From positions 1-35,024 of the forward strand of contig DCQA01000058.1 of the NCBI GenBank assembly GCA_002323325.1: a stretch of 35,024 nt of DNA. The letters run 5' to 3'. The DNA is from Coxiellaceae bacterium UBA1530 (GTDB lineage Bacteria; Pseudomonadota; Gammaproteobacteria; Coxiellales; Coxiellaceae). Shown here in pieces: positions 26,624 to 33,522 of the stretch (position 1 is its first letter; each line of letters opens with the position of its first letter). The notes beneath the pieces were generated by a model. That model was given only the letters and a program-made list of their open reading frames with translations. It was not told the DNA's origin and did no database searches. The translations under genes and the position numbers were made by a program.

Positions 26624-27451
26624 ATGTCGCAATGGAATGTTCGCTGGGGTGTTGCAGGGGTGGCAGACTCAGAGCGCTTTTTGACTCAAAGGTTAGAGAA
26701 TTTTTTTTCTTTTTCAATTTTGATCAGTATTATTATCGGATTATTTTTTGCAGATGATACGGCATTGCATTTCTCTTCGAAGCAGCAACTCGCTTATCTG
26801 ATTGAGAAGATGTTCCAAATTCTAGTGTTTATCGAATACATCAGCTTAGTCGTGTGTGTTAAAAATCGATGGTATTTCATTCGTAGTAATTGGATGATGT
26901 TGCTGGTGATTTTTTTATTGGTATTTGGTGACACCTTTCATGCAACACTATTGATTTTTCCTCTCAAGGTTGTTCGAATTTTTATGATTTTTATTGCTAT
27001 GATGCCGTCGATGCGGGTAGTGAGTCGGTATTATTTTTTCAACAACATGGCTGCAATCTTTTTTGTGAGTATTATCATTACGGTGCTCTTTGGTCTTATC
27101 GTCAGTTTTATAGACCCTGCGGTGCATACGCCACTTGATGGCATATGGTGGGCAGCTCAGACTGTAACGACAGTGGGTTATGGTGATATTGTACCAATCT
27201 CGGTTTTGGGTCGACTGATTGGGATATTTCTTATGATTATCGCGATTGCCATGTTCGTATCGATTACATCTCGATTATCAGCATGGCTGACTCATGAGGT
27301 AAAAAAGCAGCGTGTAGTGGGTCAGAATCTATCCATTAGCGAGGCAGACCGTGAAAAGCGTGCCATTGCTTCTATGGATTCACTTATGGATGAAATCAAG
27401 CGATTAAATGAGAAAGTGGATGTACTTATATCAAAAGACCAGTCTTCTTGA
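26624..27451 (+). CDS. Voltage-gated-type potassium channel
   Basis: Six-helix inner-membrane channel subunit of 275 residues. The selectivity filter is TTVGYGD at residues 182-188, preceded by the pore helix (LDGIWWAAQTV) and followed by a long S6 (about 195-215). S1-S4 lie at about 27-43, 62-80, 92-108 and 112-132. S4 carries only a few basic residues (LKVVRIFMIFIAMMPSMRVV), so voltage sensing may be weak. The cytosolic tail (about 240-272) is charged, with heptad-like Met/Leu/Ile spacing (SMDSLMDEIKRLNEKVDVLI), probably a coiled coil for tetramer assembly. No RCK or cyclic-nucleotide domain is present. The ATG follows GGAGAG. It is convergent with folE over 32 bp with no terminator between. 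Confidence 0.92.
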   Translation: MSQWNVRWGVAGVADSERFLTQRLENFFSFSILISIIIGLFFADDTALHFSSKQQLAYLIEKMFQILVFIEYISLVVCVKNRWYFIRSNWMMLLVIFLLVFGDTFHATLLIFPLKVVRIFMIFIAMMPSMRVVSRYYFFNNMAAIFFVSIIITVLFGLIVSFIDPAVHTPLDGIWWAAQTVTTVGYGDIVPISVLGRLIGIFLMIIAIAMFVSITSRLSAWLTHEVKKQRVVGQNLSISEADREKRAIASMDSLMDEIKRLNEKVDVLISKDQSS

Positions 27452-27483
27452 GAGCTGTCAAGGTTAGTATTACCGACATCTTA

Positions 27484-28062
27484 TTATTTCACTAAAGACA
27501 GAAACTCGGTTCGAGTTTTCTGATCAGTTTTAAACAGTCCAACCATTTTGGAGGTGATCATCGAAGCTTGCTGTTTTTCAACCCCACGCATCATCATACA
27601 TAAATGTTGAGACTCAATTATCACACCAACACCTTTAGCGCCAGTAATGTCTGCCACAGTATTAGCAATATCTTCTGTGAGTTGTTCTTGAATTTGAAGA
27701 CGCCGAGAGAAATGTTCAACAATACGCGCGAATTTAGAGAGTCCTAAAACTTTACCTTGCGGAATGTACGCAATGTGGCAGGTACCAATAAAAGGTAACA
27801 GGTGATGTTCACAAAGCGAGAAAAACTCAATGCCTTTGACCGAAACCATTTCATCCATATCGGAAGAGAAGAGAGCTCCATTGATGATGGTATCTAAATC
27901 TTCATGGTAGCCTTTAGTTAAAAATTGTAAGGCTTTAACAGCACGTTGAGGTGTGCCCACAAGCCCTTCACGATTGGGATTTTCCCCAAGGAATTCAATG
28001 AGTTGTTCTATGGATTCGGTTTGAGTATCAAAAGGCGATAGCGATGATTTGACGGAAGACAT
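27484..28062 (-). CDS. folE: GTP cyclohydrolase I
   Basis: Makes 7,8-dihydroneopterin triphosphate from GTP, the first step to folate and to queuosine precursors. The 192 residues show the family core: NPNREGLVGTPQRAVKA, the zinc-binding VKGIEFFSLCEHHLLPF (Cys and His ligands), IPQGKVLGLSKFARIVEHFSRRLQIQEQLT and ESQHLCMMMRGVEKQ with the third zinc ligand Cys. It is the classical FolE type, not FolE2. The ATG at 28060-28062 is preceded by AGAGAG. The region upstream is long and structured; see the separate entries on a distant promoter, hairpins and a direct repeat. Confidence 0.97.
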   Translation of the reverse strand: MSSVKSSLSPFDTQTESIEQLIEFLGENPNREGLVGTPQRAVKALQFLTKGYHEDLDTIINGALFSSDMDEMVSVKGIEFFSLCEHHLLPFIGTCHIAYIPQGKVLGLSKFARIVEHFSRRLQIQEQLTEDIANTVADITGAKGVGVIIESQHLCMMMRGVEKQQASMITSKMVGLFKTDQKTRTEFLSLVK

Positions 28063-28071
28063 TGGCTCTCT

Positions 28072-28099
28072 GGGGTAATGGCTCTAACGGAGGGGTAAT
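28072..28099. repeat. Direct repeat just upstream of folE
   Basis: GGGGTAAT occurs at 28072-28079 and again at 28092-28099, a 20-base period (about two helical turns), starting 10 bases before the folE start codon on the minus strand. It could be a paired operator half-site or a leader RNA element. Only two copies, so chance is possible. Confidence 0.35.
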
Positions 28100-28130
28100 T
28101 TTTCATCAAATTAACTGAAAGTCAAGGCCG

Positions 28131-28160
28131 TTGACTGATGTTTTACAGCAGTGGTATCCA
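28131..28160 (+). promoter_or_regulatory. Candidate plus-strand promoter
   Basis: TTGACT (28131-28136) and TATCCA (28155-28160) with an 18-base spacer resemble a sigma-70 promoter. It points toward the T-tailed hairpin at 28212-28249 with no plus-strand ORF between, so it would drive a short non-coding transcript. Confidence 0.3.
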
Positions 28161-28166
28161 TTCCTA

Positions 28167-28249
28167 CATCTGCTCACATTCAGTGATCTCATGCTTTGTC
28201 TGCATATTTTCTTGCGTTTGAATAATGTGTGTCAAACGCAATATTTTTT
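28167..28249 (+). ncRNA. Candidate small RNA upstream of folE
   Basis: A transcript of about 80 nt is suggested by a promoter-like pair at 28131-28160 and a strong terminator hairpin ending at 28249. No ORF of note lies in it. It would run antisense to the folE leader. No known RNA family was recognised. Alternatively, the hairpin may end read-through from the potassium channel gene, giving a long antisense RNA across folE. Confidence 0.3.
28212..28249 (+). terminator. Rho-independent terminator-like hairpin on the plus strand
   Basis: Perfect 10-bp stem TTGCGTTTGA / TCAAACGCAA with a 10-base loop (28212-28241), then TATTTTTT. On the minus strand the following bases are GAAAATATG, so it works as a terminator only for plus-strand transcription. 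No plus-strand gene lies close upstream, which is what makes it noteworthy. Confidence 0.65.
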
Positions 28250-28269
28250 ACGACTAGGCGCACGCCTGG

Positions 28270-28304
28270 CTATTGAGAGAGAATCAGAGATTTTTTCTCA
28301 GTAG
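28270..28304. repeat. Second hairpin in the folE leader region
   Basis: CTATTGAGA / TCTCAGTAG, a 9-bp stem with one T-G wobble and a 17-base loop. A smaller AGGC-GCAC-GCCT hairpin lies just before it at 28256-28267. With the T-tailed hairpin these make 28212-28304 densely structured. Confidence 0.4.
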
Positions 28305-28325
28305 TTAGGCTAGGTTGACACTTAG

Positions 28326-28355
28326 ATATCACTTTTAAAGTAATAATTTTGTCAA
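28326..28355 (-). promoter_or_regulatory. Candidate folE promoter
   Basis: On the minus strand, TTGACA (28350-28355) and TGATAT (28326-28331) with an 18-base spacer make a good sigma-70 match. The transcript would begin near 28319 and carry a leader of about 257 bases before folE, including the hairpins and the direct repeat listed separately. Confidence 0.45.
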
Positions 28356-28380
28356 TATTTTCCAATTGATATTTTGATGT

Positions 28381-28635
28381 TTAGTTTTCCTCAATGTCGA
28401 CTCTTACTGTTGAAACTATCAGGTCAGCTTCGACATCAATACCAGTTGTTGTGTTGCTTAACGCGATAGCTTAAGAGGCTTTTTCTGTTTTTTTGGAAAC
28501 CGACTTGAGTTTGGAATCTAGATTAGAATCAGATGGTGTGCTAGCGTTGGAATGACATCCTCATGAAGTGCATCCAAACGACGGACCTGAGAACACAAAA
28601 CCTAATACGGTTAATGAGGCTATTAAAATCTTCAT
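28381..28635 (-). pseudogene. Broken small exported-protein gene (two in-frame stops)
   Basis: ATG at 28633-28635 follows an excellent AAAGGAG, and a TATAAT (28667-28672, minus strand) stands 32 bases before it. The frame reads MKILIASLTVLGFVFSGPSFGCTS, a signal peptide with a weak lipobox-like SFGC. It is then broken by TGA (28561-28563) and later TAA (28471-28473). The same frame continues through a Ser/Lys-rich linker and VEADLIVSTVRVDIEEN to TAA at 28381-28383, 84 codons in all. Keeping a sensible composition through two stops, with no frameshift, suggests a gene lost recently. A 24-residue peptide could still be made. No family recognised. Confidence 0.6.
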
Positions 28636-28793
28636 AATTAAACTCCTTTGATAATTGACATCACTAATTATAGTACAAAAAAACGCAATTTTTTATTGAG
28701 TAGTTGATAATGAATGTTTTTCGAGCAATGCTTAATTCGCAATTTTGAGAGGGTATTCCAGTCGCAGAGATTGAGTGTGTTGATGATAGTATC

Positions 28794-30323
28794 TTAATGC
28801 GTGACTATGTCTGCTTGGTTTAAATTAACATGTTTTGTAAGTAACGCGAGAGGGATTGTGCAGATCAAAACAATGGCTACACTGTAATAAGCGTCGATGT
28901 ATGCTTGCAGTGATGCCTGTGCTAGCAGAGTATTTTGTAATTGGGAAATTGTGGATGGGTCTTGCAAGGATAGGTGTTGTTGTTGCGCCCATTGTTGCAG
29001 ATTGGGATTGAATGGGTTCAAGTTCCCTCCCATGGTGTTCCAATTGATTTGTGATAAGCGACTGACTAACGTGCTGAGTAATGAAATACCAATAGATGTC
29101 CCTAACATACGACCATAACTAAATAGACCTGAGCCATCAGTGATATCTTTTCGATCTAAGGTTGCTAGTGCAAACGCCGATAGAGGTACCATGAGTAATC
29201 CGAGGCCAAAGCCAAAGGCGAGATTATCTTTGACGATAGTGTGAAAGGACGCATCCAGAGTGATGTGGGATAGTTGCATAGCGCCATAACTAAGACTTAA
29301 GAGGCCAGCACTGATGATGTATTTTGCTGAAATGCGTTTCATTAAGATCGCGCTAATGGCCATGGCTAATGCGCTCAACAGTCCCATGGGCGCAACGACA
29401 AGACCAGCATGAATAGCATCATAATTAAACAGCGTTTGCAGCATGATGGGCTGAAGTGTGAGTGTCCCAAAAATACATCCAGCGTAGATAGCAAAAATAA
29501 TCGTACATAACAAAAAGTTGCGATCTGAAAATAATTGCAGTTTTACTGCAGGTTTTGGAGTTTTGAGACTATGGATGGTAAAGAAAATTAAGCCAAGAAT
29601 ACACAGTACTAAAAAAGTCACGATTATTTTCGATTGTAACCAATCTTGTGTGTTGCCTTGGTCTAAGAATAGCTGTAAACAACCAATACCAATTACCATG
29701 AAAATAATTCCCTCCCAATCAAATGGCCGAGATTGTGCTGGTGTTTTCGGAATGAATTTCAATGCCATCAGTGCACCAACGATACAAAACGGTGCATTCA
29801 TGTAAAAAATCCATCGCCAAGTGGAGATGTCAACGATATATCCGCCCAAGGTTGGACCCATAACCGGGGCCACCATGATGCCAATACCCCAAATAGCCAT
29901 TGCTTTACCTTGTTGGTTGAGTGGAAAGCTTTGCCGTAATACAGATTGTGACAAAGGTATTAATGCAGCACCAAAAGCCCCTTGAAATAAACGAAAAATA
30001 ACCATTGTGGTTAAGCTACTGCTTAACCCACACAAACAAGAAAAGGTTAAAAAACCGATAATATTGGTAATGAGTAATTGCTTCATTCCAATGCGATCGG
30101 ATAAAAATCCAGTTAGTGGGATCATGATAGCAGATGCAACCACGTAAGATGTCAGTATCCAGGTGATTTGATCGGAGTTGGCACCCAATGATGCCATCAT
30201 GTCAGTAAGTGCAACATTAACAACAGTACTATCAAGCACCTCTAAGATGGCAATGGTCATGACAGTGATAACAATCAGCCAGGTGCGTACGTTTGTTGTT
30301 TGGGTCTTGAATGAATTGCTCAT
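28794..30323 (-). CDS. emrB: EmrB/QacA-type multidrug efflux MFS transporter (DHA2, 14 helices)
   Basis: Inner-membrane drug:proton antiporter of 509 residues, the usual length for 14-helix DHA2 members. Marks are AILEVLDSTVVNVALTDM in helix 1 (motif D1), the GFLSDRIGMKQLL loop (motif A), RLFQGAFGAALIPLSQSVL, and APVMGPTLGGYIVD (motif C). The ATG overlaps the stop of the upstream emrA-like gene by 4 bases (ATGA), so the pair is translationally coupled and probably forms an EmrA-EmrB pump that needs a TolC-type outer-membrane channel encoded elsewhere. The drug specificity is unknown. Homology is clear at family level; orthology to E. coli EmrB is not proven. Confidence 0.88.
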   Translation of the reverse strand: MSNSFKTQTTNVRTWLIVITVMTIAILEVLDSTVVNVALTDMMASLGANSDQITWILTSYVVASAIMIPLTGFLSDRIGMKQLLITNIIGFLTFSCLCGLSSSLTTMVIFRLFQGAFGAALIPLSQSVLRQSFPLNQQGKAMAIWGIGIMVAPVMGPTLGGYIVDISTWRWIFYMNAPFCIVGALMALKFIPKTPAQSRPFDWEGIIFMVIGIGCLQLFLDQGNTQDWLQSKIIVTFLVLCILGLIFFTIHSLKTPKPAVKLQLFSDRNFLLCTIIFAIYAGCIFGTLTLQPIMLQTLFNYDAIHAGLVVAPMGLLSALAMAISAILMKRISAKYIISAGLLSLSYGAMQLSHITLDASFHTIVKDNLAFGFGLGLLMVPLSAFALATLDRKDITDGSGLFSYGRMLGTSIGISLLSTLVSRLSQINWNTMGGNLNPFNPNLQQWAQQQHLSLQDPSTISQLQNTLLAQASLQAYIDAYYSVAIVLICTIPLALLTKHVNLNQADIVTH

Positions 30324-31318
30324 ACGCTGGGTTGTGAGGCATCAATAGTGACAGTTGCACTTGCGCCTAACCTTAATGGGAACGAGATGGATGTATTATC
30401 GATAATGACTTTTACGGGAAAACGTTGTGTGACTTTTACCCAGTTACCAGATGCATTTTCCGGTGGAACTAAGGAAAAACTATTTCCGCTTCCAATACTG
30501 ATACTATCAACTGTGCCACGGTAGGGGTGATCGGGGTATAGATCTGTGGTTATGGTCGCGGTTTGTCCTACTTGAATGTGTGCGAGCTGCGTTTCTTTGA
30601 AATTTGCATCGACCCACCAATGATGAGCATCAACCACAGCAAATATCGAATTATATGCGGTCAGTTGATCGCCAGGTCGTGTACTAAAATTGGCTATATA
30701 GCCATCACAAGGTGCGGTGATTTTAGTGTACTGTAAGTTAAGTTTTGCTGTTTCAACATCGGCTCTAGCAGCTTGAATAGCGGCATTTTGAGCACCAGGA
30801 TCGCCAAGTTGTTGCTTTGCTGAGGCAAGTTCACTTTTAGCTTGTGCTAAAGCTGCTTGACTGACTGAGAGATCACTGGTTGCTTGATCACCTTGAGCTG
30901 GTGCAGCTAATTTCTGTTTGACGAGGCTAAGAATTCGTTGTGTGTTTTTTTGTGTATTCACAAGGACAGCTTGTGCTTGTGCCACATTCGCTTCTGCAGT
31001 TTTAATGTCTGAGTTTTTTGATTCTATATCTTGTTGAGTATTAGCAAGGTTAGCTTTGGCTTTGTTAAGTGCAATGCTGAATGGACGAGGATCAATTTCT
31101 AGGAGTAATTGTCCCGCCTTGATAGTTTGGTGATTCTTGATGAGAACACGTTTAACACGCCCATCGATTTGTGGCGCGATGTGGATGATGTGAGCTTGGA
31201 TATAGGCATCATTTGTACTGGGGTGATAGGCTTGGTAACGATAATAAAAGACACCAATAGTGCCCAGTACAAGGCACAGAAAGACGGCAATCAAGGGTTT
31301 AAGTGTGAATTTTTGCAT
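30320..31318 (-). CDS. emrA: EmrA-type membrane fusion protein (HlyD family)
   Basis: Periplasmic adaptor of 332 residues that joins the inner-membrane pump to an outer-membrane channel. It has one N-terminal membrane anchor (about residues 8-26), a first lipoyl half (HIAPQIDGRVKRVLIKNHQTIKAGQLLLEIDPRPF), and a long helical hairpin rich in Ala, Gln and Lys (about 80-185). The second lipoyl half (APCDGYIANFSTRPGDQL) and a beta-barrel region (WWVDANFKETQLAHIQVGQTATI) follow. The ATG at 31316-31318 lacks a strong ribosome-binding site. First gene of the emrAB pair, divergent from the holD-like gene; no regulator gene is adjacent. Confidence 0.9.
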   Translation of the reverse strand: MQKFTLKPLIAVFLCLVLGTIGVFYYRYQAYHPSTNDAYIQAHIIHIAPQIDGRVKRVLIKNHQTIKAGQLLLEIDPRPFSIALNKAKANLANTQQDIESKNSDIKTAEANVAQAQAVLVNTQKNTQRILSLVKQKLAAPAQGDQATSDLSVSQAALAQAKSELASAKQQLGDPGAQNAAIQAARADVETAKLNLQYTKITAPCDGYIANFSTRPGDQLTAYNSIFAVVDAHHWWVDANFKETQLAHIQVGQTATITTDLYPDHPYRGTVDSISIGSGNSFSLVPPENASGNWVKVTQRFPVKVIIDNTSISFPLRLGASATVTIDASQPSV

Positions 31319-31409
31319 CGATCGATATTTTGTTAGTGATCTTTATTGCAAATATACCATAAAGTGTTTGAGAGAACGATATCTGACAGCTCTGGATTGT
31401 GTCCTAAGC

Positions 31410-31439
31410 TAGACAGATAAGATGCACTCCCTGTACAAT
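31410..31439 (+). promoter_or_regulatory. Candidate sigma-70 promoter for the holD-rimI genes
   Basis: TAGACA (31410-31415) and TACAAT (31434-31439), each five of six to consensus, with an 18-base spacer, 29 bases before the start of the holD-like gene. AAGGG lies ahead of the ATG. Confidence 0.5.
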
Positions 31440-31468
31440 CCGATAGCTAATTTTGTAAAGGGTCAAAA

Positions 31469-31963
31469 ATGTCATTGAGTAACGACCAAGTCGGTGTGCT
31501 ACAAGCGATGGGAATTGATGTGTGGCGCTCTAACCAGTCAACGGAAAGTGAATACACATCTGAAATTAACGATTCTATTTATCGAGTCGTTCATACCAGG
31601 TGTGAAGAGTCAGGTATCAGTTGGATGTGGTTTTTAGGTGACAGCGAGCCAACAACAGCTGAACTAAAGTTACTCACCAAGATTATAAAAGCGGTTAAAT
31701 TACAGATCATCGAACGTCAATGCATGTCATTGTGCGAACTGCAAGATGCACAGCCCCATGTGTTTATCGCTCTCGGTGTGGCGGCTATGCAAATATTTTT
31801 AGAGGATTCTGAGGATATGCATATCGGTTGGCGAGGACAACATGATTTAGCGAATCGATTGTTAGTGACTCATCCTTTATCAGATATGTTAGATCAACCA
31901 GTGTGTAAAAAAATCGTTTGGCGTGATTTGCAAGCATTACAAGCAGACACGCTGGCTGGGTAA
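31469..31963 (+). CDS. HolD-like protein (DNA polymerase III psi subunit candidate)
   Basis: The psi subunit bridges the clamp loader to chi and SSB. The assignment rests on context and weak motifs. The N-terminus LQAMGIDVWRSN resembles the psi start (LxxMGIxxWxxR). The C-terminal part (LLVTHPLSDMLDQPVCKKIVWRDLQAL) matches the psi/uracil-DNA-glycosylase-like pattern of a THPLSDML stretch followed by Lys-Lys-x-x-W. It ends 8 bp before rimI, as holD does in E. coli. The 164 residues are somewhat longer than E. coli psi (about 137). Psi is fast-evolving, so a structure comparison would be more telling than sequence. Confidence 0.6.
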   Translation: MSLSNDQVGVLQAMGIDVWRSNQSTESEYTSEINDSIYRVVHTRCEESGISWMWFLGDSEPTTAELKLLTKIIKAVKLQIIERQCMSLCELQDAQPHVFIALGVAAMQIFLEDSEDMHIGWRGQHDLANRLLVTHPLSDMLDQPVCKKIVWRDLQALQADTLAG

Positions 31964-31970
31964 GTAAATA

Positions 31971-32453
31971 ATGAATCACGACATACCCATTGTTATCCGT
32001 CCTATGCAGTCTCGTGATGTGCCAGTAGTAACACAAATTGCAAAAATGGTTATGCCTTACAGTTGGAGTGAGTCAATTTTTCAAGATTGTTTGCAGGGGG
32101 ACTACCAGGCATGGGTGATGCAGCAAGGCTCATTAGATATCGCCAATGCCGTATTAGGTTTTATCGTCTCGTTAGTTCAAGTGGGAGAAGGGCAAATACT
32201 CAAAGTTGCAATACGTCAACGAGTTCAAGGGCAAGGATACGGCCGTCAATTGGTCGAGCATGCATTGACTAAAATGCAACAGGATATAAATCGTATTTTT
32301 TTAGAAGTCAGAATATCTAATTCCCAGGCATTGGCTTTTTATCAGTCGTTAGGATTTAAAGCGGTTGGACAAAGACGAGATTATTATCGCACTGATGATG
32401 GTCGCGAAGATGCTGTCATTATGGAAAAGGTAATAGAGCACCAAACAAATTAG
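31971..32453 (+). CDS. rimI: Ribosomal-protein-alanine N-acetyltransferase RimI
   Basis: GNAT enzyme that acetylates the N-terminal Ala of ribosomal protein S18. The 160 residues have the fold's acetyl-CoA loop RQRVQGQGYGRQLVEHAL (Q/R-x-x-G-x-G/A), followed by FLEVRISNSQALAFYQSLGFKAVGQRRDYY, the RimI-type C-terminal pattern with the catalytic-region Tyr. It starts 8 bp after the holD-like gene and very likely shares its transcript. A small hairpin CCACA/TGTGG follows its stop but has no T run. Confidence 0.93.
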   Translation: MNHDIPIVIRPMQSRDVPVVTQIAKMVMPYSWSESIFQDCLQGDYQAWVMQQGSLDIANAVLGFIVSLVQVGEGQILKVAIRQRVQGQGYGRQLVEHALTKMQQDINRIFLEVRISNSQALAFYQSLGFKAVGQRRDYYRTDDGREDAVIMEKVIEHQTN

Positions 32454-32487
32454 CCACAGGGCATGTGGTAGAACAACGAAGCGAGAC

Positions 32488-33522
32488 ATGATGATTCAGT
32501 TAAATAATATTCAAAAATCCTATTACCAGCAAGGTAAGCGAGTTCCCATCATAAGATCAGTAAGCTTGAACGTTGATCGCGGTGAAATTTATTGTGTGAT
32601 TGGTAAAAGTGGTGCAGGTAAAAGTACTTTGTTGCGATGTGTCAATCAACTGGTATCTATTGATAAGGGGAATGTTGAAGTTGATGGAACCCGTATTGAT
32701 GACTTATCCAAGAGTGAATTACGCGATTTTCGTAAACGCATCGGTGTGATTTTCCAACATTTTAATTTACTCGAATCCAAAACTGTGTGGGGTAATGTTG
32801 CTTTACCCTTGCAGTTATTAGGGTATTCGACACAAGCTATTGAAGAGCGAGTTGCGCCTTTGTTAGATTTAGTCGATTTAACAGCGCATAAAGATCAGAC
32901 GCCCAGTCAGCTCAGTGGTGGTCAAAAACAACGTGTCGCGATTGCACGAGCTTTAGCAACTAATCCCGATGTTTTGTTGTGTGATGAGCCTACATCGGCT
33001 TTAGACCCAGAATCTACGCAGTCGATTATTCAGCTACTTAAAAAAATTAATCGTGAGATGCAATTAACGTTATTATGGATTACGCATGAAATGGATGTGG
33101 TCAAAGCCGTGGCTGATCGCGTGGGTGTGATGCATGCCGGTGAGCTGGTGGAAGAAGGATCCGTTGAAGCTTTATTTGTTAAACCTAAAGAAGCGATTAC
33201 GCGTAGACTAACATTATCGTCGCTGCATGCTGATTTGCCTGAGATTGTCCAAGAAACGTTGCAGGATCAACCAGGGCCGGATTTATCGTTAGTCGCACGG
33301 TTGCTCTTCACGGGTGAGGCAACGCATAAGCCGATTCTAACAGAGCTTTATGACGAGCTTCATGTCACTGTCAATATTCTTCAAGCTAACCTCGATCATG
33401 TTGGGCATGCTGTGATGGGTTTTGTCTTGTGTCAATTTATCGGTGAGCCTGAATTAGTCAAACAAGCGTTGGTGTATTTGCGTGAGCGTAACGTCATGAT
33501 TGAGGAGATAGGCTATGCTTAA
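32488..33522 (+). CDS. metN: Methionine ABC transporter ATP-binding protein MetN
   Basis: Drives methionine import. The 344 residues include Walker A GKSGAGKST (39-47), Q-loop FQHFNLLESKTVWGNVALPL, the signature LSGGQKQRV (142-150), Walker B VLLCDE (162-167) and the D-loop/H-loop (ITHEMDVV). The C-terminal NIL regulatory domain (about 260-344) binds methionine in E. coli and causes feedback inhibition. Two successive ATG codons (32488, 32491) may serve as start. The end overlaps the next gene by 8 bases. No SAM riboswitch or MetJ box was seen in the 34 bp upstream. Confidence 0.96.
   Translation: MMIQLNNIQKSYYQQGKRVPIIRSVSLNVDRGEIYCVIGKSGAGKSTLLRCVNQLVSIDKGNVEVDGTRIDDLSKSELRDFRKRIGVIFQHFNLLESKTVWGNVALPLQLLGYSTQAIEERVAPLLDLVDLTAHKDQTPSQLSGGQKQRVAIARALATNPDVLLCDEPTSALDPESTQSIIQLLKKINREMQLTLLWITHEMDVVKAVADRVGVMHAGELVEEGSVEALFVKPKEAITRRLTLSSLHADLPEIVQETLQDQPGPDLSLVARLLFTGEATHKPILTELYDELHVTVNILQANLDHVGHAVMGFVLCQFIGEPELVKQALVYLRERNVMIEEIGYA

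Noticed and set aside
28561..28563. TGA read as an amino acid (recoding)
   Set aside because: The same frame also contains an internal TAA at 28471-28473, no selenocysteine-type element is evident, and other genes in the window use TGA as a normal stop.
32454..32487. SAM riboswitch or MetJ box before metN
   Set aside because: The 34-base gap holds only a 5-bp hairpin (CCACA/TGTGG) without a T run, too small for a riboswitch and without an AGACGTCT-type repeat.
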